Below, one piece after another: positions 38,595-44,819 of a stretch of DNA of 44,819 bases. Numbering within the stretch: position 1 is the first letter of the stretch; the number at the start of each line of letters is the position of its first letter. This stretch comes from Rubrivivax sp. GTDB taxonomy: Bacteria; Pseudomonadota; Gammaproteobacteria; Burkholderiales; Burkholderiaceae_C. The notes under the pieces were generated by a model. It made no database searches. It was not told the DNA's origin and saw nothing but the letters and a program-made list of their open reading frames with translations. A program made the position numbers and the translations under genes. The stretch spans positions 1 to 44,819 of the forward strand of contig JALHPY010000022.1 in NCBI GenBank assembly GCA_022842305.1, written 5' to 3'.

Positions 38595-39077
38595 TTAGGC
38601 CTTGGCCTTGGCGACCAGCTTGCGCACGGGCGCAGCCACGGTGACGGCCTCGACGCTGCCGCCGGCAGCTTCGATGGCGACCTTGGCGCCCGCGGTGGCG
38701 GTGATGCCCTTGAGCGCGATCTTGCGCGTCAGTTCGCCCGACTTGATGACCTTGACCTGCTTGATCAGTTCGCGCACCAGGCCCGCGGCCTTGAGCGTGA
38801 GCAGATCGACTTCATCGGCGCCCAGGCGCTCGAGGTCGGTCAGCGTCACTTCGCCGTTGTACTTGAGCTGCGCCGACTTGAAGCCGCGCTTGGGCAGGCG
38901 ACGCTGCAGCGGCATCTGGCCGCCTTCGAAGCCCACCTTGTGGTAGCCGCCGGCGCGCGAACCCTGGCCCTTGTGGCCACGGCCTGCGGTCTTGCCCAGG
39001 CCCGAGCCGATGCCGCGGCCGACACGGCGCTTGGCGTGCTTGGCACCGCCCGCAGGCTTGATCTTGTTCAGTTCCAT
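38595..39077 (-). CDS. rplO: 50S ribosomal protein L15
   Basis: The 160 residues contain [28 protein letters not shown], the L15 signature. The C-terminus is about 15 residues longer than the E. coli protein and basic ([10 protein letters not shown]). It shares one base with the rpmD stop. Confidence 0.96.
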   Translation of the reverse strand: MELNKIKPAGGAKHAKRRVGRGIGSGLGKTAGRGHKGQGSRAGGYHKVGFEGGQMPLQRRLPKRGFKSAQLKYNGEVTLTDLERLGADEVDLLTLKAAGLVRELIKQVKVIKSGELTRKIALKGITATAGAKVAIEAAGGSVEAVTVAAPVRKLVAKAKA

Positions 39078-39268
39078 CAGAGCACCTTCACCAGGTACGC
39101 AACCTTGTTGATCATGCCGCGCACCGCGGGCGTGTCCTCGAGCGTGCGTTGGCTGTCGATGCGGCGCAGGCCCAGGCCACGCACCGTGTCGCGGTGCGAT
39201 TGGCGCGTGCTGGCCACGCTCTTCACGAGCTTGACCGTGAGGGTCTTCTTGGCAGTGGCTTCAGTCAT
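39077..39268 (-). CDS. rpmD: 50S ribosomal protein L30
   Basis: The 63-residue protein ([30 protein letters not shown] ... [12 protein letters not shown]) is a standard short bacterial L30. It sits between rpsE and rplO. Confidence 0.96.
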   Translation of the reverse strand: MTEATAKKTLTVKLVKSVASTRQSHRDTVRGLGLRRIDSQRTLEDTPAVRGMINKVAYLVKVL

Positions 39269-39288
39269 GTTGGTTCTCCGCTGCGGTG

Positions 39289-39807
39289 TCAGTTGAAGAT
39301 GTCTTCGACCGACTTGCCGCGCTTGGCCGCCACTTCGGCGGGCGTGGTCGAGCGCTTGAGCGCGTCGAGCGTGGCGCGGACCATGTTGTAAGGATTGCTG
39401 GAGCCCAGGCTCTTGGCCACGATGTCGGTGACACCCATGACCTCGAACACCGCGCGCATCGGGCCGCCGGCGATGATGCCGTCGCCAGGCTTGGCCGGGG
39501 CCATGATGACCTTGGCCGCGCCGTGCTCGCCGCGCACGTTGTGCTGGATCGAACCGTTGCGCAGGCTGACCTTGATCATGTTGCGGCGCGCCGATTCCAT
39601 GGCCTTCTGCACGGCCACCGGCACTTCCTTGGCCTTGCCCTTGCCCATGCCGATGCGGCCGTCGCCGTCACCCACGACGGTGAGGGCGGCGAAGCTCAGC
39701 GTGCGGCCGCCCTTGACCACCTTGGTGACGCGGTTGACCGCGATCATCTTTTCCTTGAGCCCGTCGTCATTCGCTTCGGTCTGCGCGCGGGGAGTGAACT
39801 TTGCCAT
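39289..39807 (-). CDS. rpsE: 30S ribosomal protein S5
   Basis: The 172 residues contain the double-stranded-RNA-binding N-terminal domain ([19 protein letters not shown]) and [30 protein letters not shown]. It helps maintain decoding accuracy. Length and order are normal. Confidence 0.97.
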   Translation of the reverse strand: MAKFTPRAQTEANDDGLKEKMIAVNRVTKVVKGGRTLSFAALTVVGDGDGRIGMGKGKAKEVPVAVQKAMESARRNMIKVSLRNGSIQHNVRGEHGAAKVIMAPAKPGDGIIAGGPMRAVFEVMGVTDIVAKSLGSSNPYNMVRATLDALKRSTTPAEVAAKRGKSVEDIFN

Positions 39808-39833
39808 CTTGATGCTTCCTTCGCGTCAGCCGC

Positions 39834-40202
39834 TTAGAACTGGAGGCCGGCTTCGCGGGCCGCTTCGGCCAGCGCCTTGACGCGGCCGTGGAAGGCGAAG
39901 CCCGAACGGTCGAAGGCCACCTTGTCGATGCCTGCGGCCTTGGCCTTTTCGGCGATGCGCTTGCCCACCAGCGTGGCCGCGGTGACATTGCCACCCTTGC
40001 CATTGCCGCCCAGTTGCTCGCGCACTTCCTTCTCGGCGGTGGAGGCGCTTGCCAGGATCTGCGTGCCGTCGTCCGAGACGATGCTGGCATAGATGTGCAG
40101 GTTGGAGCGGTGCACCGCCAGGCGCACCACACGCTGCAGCGCGATGCGCGTGCGCGTCTGGCGCGAACGGCGCAGGCGTTGTTCCTTCTTGGTCATGCTC
40201 AT
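39834..40202 (-). CDS. rplR: 50S ribosomal protein L18
   Basis: The 122 residues include the basic N-terminus ([15 protein letters not shown]) and the C-terminal [26 protein letters not shown] of the 5S rRNA-binding protein L18. Confidence 0.97.
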   Translation of the reverse strand: MSMTKKEQRLRRSRQTRTRIALQRVVRLAVHRSNLHIYASIVSDDGTQILASASTAEKEVREQLGGNGKGGNVTAATLVGKRIAEKAKAAGIDKVAFDRSGFAFHGRVKALAEAAREAGLQF

Positions 40203-40213
40203 GGCTGCGCTCC

Positions 40214-40747
40214 TTACTTCTTCTTCGTCTCTTTCAGCACCACGCGCTCATTGGCGTAGCGGATGCCCTTGCCCTTGTAGGGCTCGGGAGGACGGAAGGC
40301 CCGCACTTCTGCGGCCAGCTGCCCCACCACCTGACGGTCCGGACCGGAGATCAGGATCTCGGTTTGGGTGGGCGTGGCAACCTTGATTCCGGCGGGCATG
40401 TCCTTGACGACCGGGTGCGAATACCCGATCTGCAGGTTCAGCTTCTGGCCCTGGGCCTGGGCGCGAAAGCCCACGCCGACCAGCGTGAGCTTCTTCTCGA
40501 AGCCCTTGCCGACGCCACTCACCATGTTGGCCACCAGGGCGCGCATGGTGCCGCTCATCGCATCGGCTGCGGCCGAGTCGTTGGCGGGCGTGAAGCTGAT
40601 CTTGCCAGCATCGTTCTTCAGAACCACCAACGGGTTGAGCGTGCGCACCAGCGTGCCGTTGCTGCCCTTGACGGTGATCTGTTCGGCCGTGATCGACACG
40701 TCCACGCCTTGCGGGACGGTGACCGGCATCTTTCCTACGCGGGACAT
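40214..40747 (-). CDS. rplF: 50S ribosomal protein L6
   Basis: The 177 residues begin [20 protein letters not shown] and end with the conserved [16 protein letters not shown]. The two-domain L6 length is normal. Confidence 0.98.
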   Translation of the reverse strand: MSRVGKMPVTVPQGVDVSITAEQITVKGSNGTLVRTLNPLVVLKNDAGKISFTPANDSAAADAMSGTMRALVANMVSGVGKGFEKKLTLVGVGFRAQAQGQKLNLQIGYSHPVVKDMPAGIKVATPTQTEILISGPDRQVVGQLAAEVRAFRPPEPYKGKGIRYANERVVLKETKKK

Positions 40748-40760
40748 TTGCGTGCTCCCC

Positions 40761-41156
40761 TTAGGCGACGTAGCAGAGGACTTCGCCGCCGACGCCGGTC
40801 TGGCGCGCCTTGCGGTCGGTCATCACGCCCTTGGGCGTGGTCACGATGGCCACACCCAGGCCGTTCATGACCTGCGGAATGGCGTCGCGGCCCTTGTAGA
40901 TGCGCAGGCCGGGACGGCTCACGCGCTCGATGCGCTCGATCACCGGGCGACCGGCGTAGTACTTCAGCGCGATGTCGAGCTCGGCCTTGCCCTCGTTGGG
41001 GCGGACGGCGAAGCTGTCGATGTAGCCCTCGTCCTTGAGGACCTGCGCTATCGCGACCTTGAGCTTGCTCGACGGCATCGTGACCGCAGCCTTGGCAACG
41101 CTCTGTGCGTTGCGAATGCGGGTCAGCATGTCGGCGATGGGATCACTCATGCTCAT
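40761..41156 (-). CDS. rpsH: 30S ribosomal protein S8
   Basis: From the ATG at 41156 (AGGAG seven bases upstream) the protein has 131 residues, with [14 protein letters not shown] and the C-terminal [23 protein letters not shown]8 binds 16S rRNA and, in many bacteria, represses the spc operon. An ATG two codons later is possible. Confidence 0.97.
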   Translation of the reverse strand: MSMSDPIADMLTRIRNAQSVAKAAVTMPSSKLKVAIAQVLKDEGYIDSFAVRPNEGKAELDIALKYYAGRPVIERIERVSRPGLRIYKGRDAIPQVMNGLGVAIVTTPKGVMTDRKARQTGVGGEVLCYVA

Positions 41157-41184
41157 GAAATTGCTCCTGCTCTTCTCGCCGGGA

Positions 41185-41490
41185 TCACCAGCTGGCCTTG
41201 ACCATGCCGGGGATGTCGCCCTTGAAGGCGAGCTCGCGGATCTTGTTGCGGCCCAGGCCGAACATGCTGAAGGTGCCGCGGCCACGACCGGTGATCGTGC
41301 AGCGGTTGCGCAGACGCGTCGGATTGGCGTTGCGCGGCAGCTTCTGCAACTCGAGACGGGCGCCGTAGCGCTCTTCGTCGGAAAGCTGGGCGTTGTTGGA
41401 CACAGCCTTCAGCTCGGCGTACTTCTTCGCGTACTTGGCGACCAGTTTCTCGCGCTTTTCCTGGCGCTTGATGACGGACAGTTTGGCCAT
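41185..41490 (-). CDS. rpsN: 30S ribosomal protein S14
   Basis: The 101-residue long form has no zinc-binding CxxC pair and shows [28 protein letters not shown]. It is therefore the zinc-independent type, whereas L36 in the same cluster is the zinc form. Confidence 0.97.
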   Translation of the reverse strand: MAKLSVIKRQEKREKLVAKYAKKYAELKAVSNNAQLSDEERYGARLELQKLPRNANPTRLRNRCTITGRGRGTFSMFGLGRNKIRELAFKGDIPGMVKASW

Positions 41491-41500
41491 GGTCGGTGCC

Positions 41501-42163
41501 TCAGTTCTTGAAGGGGAACTTGAACGCCGTCAGCAGTGCCTTGCACTCGTCGTCGTTCTTCGCGCTGGTCGTGATGCTGATGTTCATGCCCCGGATCGCG
41601 TCGATCTTGTCGTACTCGATTTCCGGGAAGATGATCTGCTCTTTGACGCCGATGTTGTAGTTGCCGCGGCCGTCGAAGGCACGGCCCGAGATGCCGCGGA
41701 AGTCACGCACGCGCGGCAGGGCCACGGTGACGAAGCGGTCCAGGAACTCGTACATGCGCACGCCACGCAGCGTGACCATGGTGCCGATGGGCACGCCGTC
41801 GCGGATCTTGAAGCCGGCGATGGCCTTCTTGCTCTTGGTGACCACGGGCTTCTGGCCGGCGATCTTGGTCAGGTCGCCGACGGCGTTGTCCATGACCTTC
41901 TTGTCCGAGACGGCTTCGCTCACACCCATGTTGAGCGTGATCTTCTGCAGTCGCGGCACCTGCATCACCGAGGTGAAGCCGAACTTCTTCATCAGCTCGG
42001 GTGTGATGACGTCGCGGTAGATGGTCTGCAGGCGCGCGGCGGGGACCGGGCCGGTGTCGGCCGGGCCCGCGGGCGCGGCTGCTGCCTTCGCTGCCTTGGC
42101 GGCCTTCTCGGCTTTCTCGGCCTTGGTCGGCTTGGGGGTCGGGGCTGCTGTGCTCTTTGCCAT
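41501..42163 (-). CDS. rplE: 50S ribosomal protein L5 with an N-terminal extension
   Basis: From the ATG at 42163 the protein has about 220 residues against about 179 in E. coli. The L5 core starts at about residue 44 ([20 protein letters not shown]). Before it lies a low-complexity Ala/Lys/Pro segment ([20 protein letters not shown]). A TTG at 42172 overlapping the rplX stop is an alternative start. No internal ATG at the core boundary offers a shorter protein. Confidence 0.94.
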   Translation of the reverse strand: MAKSTAAPTPKPTKAEKAEKAAKAAKAAAAPAGPADTGPVPAARLQTIYRDVITPELMKKFGFTSVMQVPRLQKITLNMGVSEAVSDKKVMDNAVGDLTKIAGQKPVVTKSKKAIAGFKIRDGVPIGTMVTLRGVRMYEFLDRFVTVALPRVRDFRGISGRAFDGRGNYNIGVKEQIIFPEIEYDKIDAIRGMNISITTSAKNDDECKALLTAFKFPFKN

Positions 42164-42168
42164 TTTGC

Positions 42169-42486
42169 TCAAGCCTTGATCTCTGCGCCGCTGGACTTGT
42201 AGACGCGGACTTTCTTGCCGTCGTCCTGCAGCTTGATGCCGACGCGGTCACCCTTGCCCGTGGCGGCGTTGTAGATGGCCACGTTGGACTGGTGGATGGG
42301 CATGGTCTTGTCGACCACGCCGCCCGTGCTGCCCTTGAGCGGGTTGGGCTTGACGTGCTTCTTGGCCACGTTGACGCCTTCGACGACGATGCGCTCGTCG
42401 TCGACGCGCTGCACCACGGTGCCGCGCTTGCCCTTGTCGCGGCCGGTGGTCACGATGACCTGGTCGCCCTTGCGAATCTTGTTCAT
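42169..42486 (-). CDS. rplX: 50S ribosomal protein L24
   Basis: The 105 residues begin [22 protein letters not shown], the KOW motif of L24, which initiates 50S assembly. Order rplN-rplX-rplE is conserved. Confidence 0.97.
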   Translation of the reverse strand: MNKIRKGDQVIVTTGRDKGKRGTVVQRVDDERIVVEGVNVAKKHVKPNPLKGSTGGVVDKTMPIHQSNVAIYNAATGKGDRVGIKLQDDGKKVRVYKSSGAEIKA

Positions 42487-42511
42487 GGTCGGGTCCTTGC
42501 GAAGCGGTGCG

Positions 42512-42880
42512 TCAGAGCACTTCGGGAGCCAGCGAGACGATCTTCATGAAGCGCTCGGTGCGCAGTTCACGCGTCACCGGGCCGAAGATGCGCGTGCCGA
42601 TGGGCTCGAGCTTGGCGTTGAGCAGCACGGCGGCGTTGCCGTCGAACTTGATCAGCGAGCCATCCTGCCGGCGCACGCCCTTGGCGGTGCGCACGACGAC
42701 GGCGCTGTAGACCTCGCCCTTCTTGACGCGGCCCCGCGGCGCGGCTTCCTTGATGCTGACCTTGATGACGTCGCCGATGCCGGCATAGCGCCGCTTGGAG
42801 CCGCCGAGCACCTTGATGCACATGACGGACTTCGCGCCCGTGTTGTCGGCCACGTCGAGCCGCGATTGCATTTGGATCAT
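42512..42880 (-). CDS. rplN: 50S ribosomal protein L14
   Basis: The 122 residues start [20 protein letters not shown], the invariant L14 start, at the ATG at 42880. An upstream extension to 42925 is open but not conserved. It is the first gene of the spc group here. The gap 42881-43055 upstream contains hairpins. Confidence 0.97.
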   Translation of the reverse strand: MIQMQSRLDVADNTGAKSVMCIKVLGGSKRRYAGIGDVIKVSIKEAAPRGRVKKGEVYSAVVVRTAKGVRRQDGSLIKFDGNAAVLLNAKLEPIGTRIFGPVTRELRTERFMKIVSLAPEVL

Positions 42881-43017
42881 GATGTCTTTCCCAACTTGCC
42901 CGCTGCGCTGCATTGCTGCAACCACTGCGGCCAGTCTTGGGCCCGTGTATGGGAGGATCCGGTGGCGCTACCTGTTTGTGACCAAACGGGTTTCGCTCCG
43001 GCGAAGCGTTCGATTAT

Positions 43018-43045
43018 CGCTTGACGCGGCAAGCCGCGTCAAGCG
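43018..43045 (-). terminator. 13-base perfect hairpin between the peroxiredoxin gene and rplN
   Basis: CGCTTGACGCGGC pairs with GCCGCGTCAAGCG around AA. On the minus strand the sequence after it is ATAATCG rather than a T run. It probably ends or attenuates the peroxiredoxin message ahead of rplN. Small hairpins also lie at about 42976-42987 and 42992-43005. Confidence 0.55.
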
Positions 43046-43055
43046 TCTTGATGGT

Positions 43056-43571
43056 TCAGCCCTTCAATGCGCGCGCCTGCGCCAGCAGCGTGGCGGCGTC
43101 GCTGACCTCGAACTTGCCGGGGCCCTCGACGTTTAGCGTCTTCACCACGCCATCTTTGACCAGCATCGAGTAGCGGTTGGAGCGCAGGCCCATGCCGCGC
43201 GCCGTCAGGTCCAGCGTCAGGCCCGTGGCCTGGGCAAAGGCGGCGCTACCGTCGGCCATCATGCGCACCTTGCCCTGGGTCTTCTGGTCGCGACCCCAGG
43301 CGCCCATCACGAAGGCGTCGTTGACCGACACGCACCAGATCTCGTCCACACCAGCAGCGCGCAGCGCATCGGCCTGCTCGACGTAGCCCGGCACGTGCTT
43401 GGCCGAACAGGTGGGCGTGTAGGCGCCAGGCAGCGCGAAGATGGCGATGGTCTTGCCGGCCGTGGCCTTGTCGATCTCGAAGCTGTTGGGGCCGAGCGAA
43501 CAGCCGTTGCCTTCGACTTCGATGAACTCTTGCAGCGTGCCCGCGGGCAGCTTGTCTCCGACCTTCAGCAT
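43056..43571 (-). CDS. Peroxiredoxin, Prx5 type
   Basis: The 171-residue protein has the peroxidatic Cys55 in PGAYTPTCS (PxxxTxxC) and the Prx5 features CSLGPNSFEIDKATAGKTIAIFALPG and GLRSNRYSMLVKDG. It reduces peroxides with thiols. The ATG at 43571 is preceded by GGAGACC. It sits between the rpsQ terminator and rplN and so is not a normal member of the ribosomal operon. No fused glutaredoxin domain is present. Confidence 0.92.
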   Translation of the reverse strand: MLKVGDKLPAGTLQEFIEVEGNGCSLGPNSFEIDKATAGKTIAIFALPGAYTPTCSAKHVPGYVEQADALRAAGVDEIWCVSVNDAFVMGAWGRDQKTQGKVRMMADGSAAFAQATGLTLDLTARGMGLRSNRYSMLVKDGVVKTLNVEGPGKFEVSDAATLLAQARALKG

Positions 43572-43597
43572 GGGGGTCTCCTCGATGCGGTGAGATG

Positions 43598-43636
43598 AAA
43601 AAACGGCCGGACTGGAGTCTCCAGTGTCCGGCCGTT
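43598..43636 (-). terminator. Rho-independent terminator after rpsQ
   Basis: AACGGCCGGAC (43602-43612) pairs with GTCCGGCCGTT (43626-43636), and the inner TGGA / TCCA extends the stem. On the minus strand it runs into TTTTTT. It ends the S10 operon after rpsQ. Confidence 0.88.
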
Positions 43637-43672
43637 CGGCGCCGATGCGGGGTCTTTGCCCCACCGCCGGCT

Positions 43673-43990
43673 TCAGACCAGCTTGGCCTTCTCGATCAGG
43701 CGCGTGACGGTCCAGGACTTGGTCTTGCTGATCGGACGCCCTTCGGCGATCTCGACCAGGTCGCCCATCTTGAACTCGCCCTTCTCGTCGTGCGCGTGGT
43801 ACTTGCGCGACTTGGCGACGATCTTGCCGTAGAGCTCGTGCGCGGTGCGGCGCTCGACCAGCACGGTGACGGTCTTGGCGCGCTTGTCGCTGACGATGCG
43901 GCCGACGAAAGTGCGGGTGTTCTTCACCGGGGCGGCGGCGGGCGCCGCAGCGGCGGTGGGGGTGGCGATGTCGGTGGCGGTGTCGCTCAT
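43673..43990 (-). CDS. rpsQ: 30S ribosomal protein S17 with an N-terminal extension
   Basis: The 105 residues comprise an S17 core ([23 protein letters not shown], then [24 protein letters not shown]) after about 20 Ala/Thr/Pro-rich residues that the E. coli protein lacks. The start overlaps the rpmC stop by four bases. Confidence 0.96.
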   Translation of the reverse strand: MSDTATDIATPTAAAAPAAAPVKNTRTFVGRIVSDKRAKTVTVLVERRTAHELYGKIVAKSRKYHAHDEKGEFKMGDLVEIAEGRPISKTKSWTVTRLIEKAKLV

Positions 43991-44217
43991 TTCGCGGCCT
44001 CTTGCTTGACTTGCTGGCGCTTCTTCTCGGCGATGATGGTCTTCACGCGGGCCACGTCGCGGCGGGTCGCGCCCAGCTGCGTGTGGTTGGTGAGCTGCTG
44101 GGTGGCCTTCTGCATGCGCAGGCCGAAGTGGGCCTTGAGCAGGTCGGAGACTTCCTTCTCCAGCGCCGTGATGTCCTTGCCGCGCAGTTCAGCGGTGCGG
44201 GTGGCGGTTTTCTTCAT
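43987..44217 (-). CDS. rpmC: 50S ribosomal protein L29
   Basis: The 76-residue helical protein contains [34 protein letters not shown] and the conserved [11 protein letters not shown]. It forms part of the peptide exit region of the 50S. Confidence 0.96.
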   Translation of the reverse strand: MKKTATRTAELRGKDITALEKEVSDLLKAHFGLRMQKATQQLTNHTQLGATRRDVARVKTIIAEKKRQQVKQEAAK

Positions 44218-44232
44218 GGTGATGATCTCCGC

Positions 44233-44649
44233 TTAGGCGCCGACCTGGCGCGCGACGAAGGTCGTGCGCAGGGGCAGCTTGGCCGAGGCGAGCAGGAAGG
44301 CCTCGCGGGCCAGTTGCTCGGGCACGCCGTTGATTTCGTACAGCACCTTGCCCGGCTGGATCTCGGCCACGTAGTACTCGGGGTTGCCCTTGCCGTTGCC
44401 CATGCGGACTTCGGCCGGCTTCTGCGAGATCGGCTTGTCGGGGAAGATGCGGATGAAGATGCGGCCGCCACGCTTGATGTGACGGCTGATGGCGCGACGA
44501 GCGGCTTCGATCTGACGCGCCGTGATGCGGCCGCGCTCGGTGGCCTTGAGACCGAAGTCGCCGAAGGACACGTTGGCGCCACGGGTCGCAATACCCGTGT
44601 TGCGGCCTTTTTGTTCCTTGCGGAACTTGCGACGTGCGGGTTGCAGCAT
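44233..44649 (-). CDS. rplP: 50S ribosomal protein L16
   Basis: The 138 residues begin [19 protein letters not shown] and contain [22 protein letters not shown], the L16 signature near the peptidyl-transferase centre. The start is two bases after the rpsC stop. Confidence 0.98.
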   Translation of the reverse strand: MLQPARRKFRKEQKGRNTGIATRGANVSFGDFGLKATERGRITARQIEAARRAISRHIKRGGRIFIRIFPDKPISQKPAEVRMGNGKGNPEYYVAEIQPGKVLYEINGVPEQLAREAFLLASAKLPLRTTFVARQVGA

Positions 44650-44651
44650 CG

Positions 44652-44819
44652 TTATTCTCCTTTGGTCTCGCCAGCGGCGGGCGTGGCCGGCGGGCCGGCA
44701 CGGCGCACGCGCTTGACGGCCGGGCCCTTGGGTCCGGTCGGGCTGTCGCCGGCCGGTGCGGCACCGGCGGGCGTGGTGACTTCGCCACGCGGGGCGGGGC
44801 CCCGGTCGGCACCGGGGCG
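44652..44819 (-). CDS. rpsC: 30S ribosomal protein S3, C-terminal tail only
   Basis: The frame ending in TAA at 44652-44654 gives 55 residues rich in Gly, Pro, Ala and Arg with [21 protein letters not shown] at its end. This long basic tail directly upstream of rplP is typical of betaproteobacterial S3. The conserved KH domain lies beyond the window edge. Confidence 0.85.
   Translation of the reverse strand, partial: RPGADRGPAPRGEVTTPAGAAPAGDSPTGPKGPAVKRVRRAGPPATPAAGETKGE

Overview
The window is very GC-rich DNA from a nitrogen-fixing proteobacterium, most likely a betaproteobacterium of the Burkholderiales. I base this on the S10/spc/alpha ribosomal gene order, the basic KRVRR-type tail of ribosomal protein S3, the nif gene content (nifHDK, nifENX, fdxB, nifQ, nifB, nifZST) and the draT-draG pair. 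I cannot name genus or species from sequence alone.

Layout, left to right. (1) 1-7022, plus strand: the end of an unknown gene, a TonB-dependent receptor, a P2-type Ca2+-class ATPase, the co-chaperone pair cbpA-cbpM, and a small heavy-metal-associated-fold protein that lacks one metal-binding Cys. (2) 7065-11660, minus strand: molybdate uptake and sensing (modA-modB-modC-modE), then a TupA-like tungstate-binding protein and a small unknown gene. A candidate ModE operator sits directly in front of modA. (3) 11752-17062, minus strand: the FeMo-cofactor assembly operon nifE-nifN-nifX-(DUF269)-(CCE_0567)-fdxB-nifQ, preceded by an ArsC-like nitrogenase-associated gene and a divergent NifX/NafY-like gene. 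(4) 17543-18141: a non-coding, repeat-dense island. (5) 18142-23117, minus strand: the structural operon nifH-nifD-nifK, a 2Fe-2S ferredoxin and an unknown gene. Strong inverted repeats lie between nifH and nifD and directly after nifK. (6) 23584-26256, plus strand: an operon of an unknown protein, draT, draG and a zinc-ribbon gene, divergent from nifH. (7) 26266-33343, minus strand: nifB-fdxN-iscA-like-TPR-like-LRV-nifZ-nifZ2-orf-nifS-nifT-orf-SIR2-like. (8) 33586-44819, minus strand: the 3' part of the S10 operon, spc and alpha, from the rpsC tail to rplQ, with a peroxiredoxin gene inserted between rpsQ and rplN.

How it fits together. NifB makes the precursor of the FeMo-cofactor core from clusters supplied through NifS, the A-type carrier and FdxN. 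NifEN, NifX and NifQ finish and load the cofactor with molybdenum imported by ModABC. NifHDK is the enzyme, and DraT/DraG reversibly inactivate NifH by ADP-ribosylation of the Arg present at residue 102.

The regulatory DNA is unusually legible. nifH and nifB each have a -24/-12 sigma-54 promoter, an IHF-like site and an upstream TGT-N10-ACA NifA site. nifE has the promoter and IHF site but only a TGT-N18-ACA variant. The unknown gene upstream of draT and the NafY-like gene also have well-spaced -24/-12 elements. The nifA, nifL, nifU, nifV and nifW genes are not in the window. No tRNA, rRNA, CRISPR array or insertion sequence was seen.
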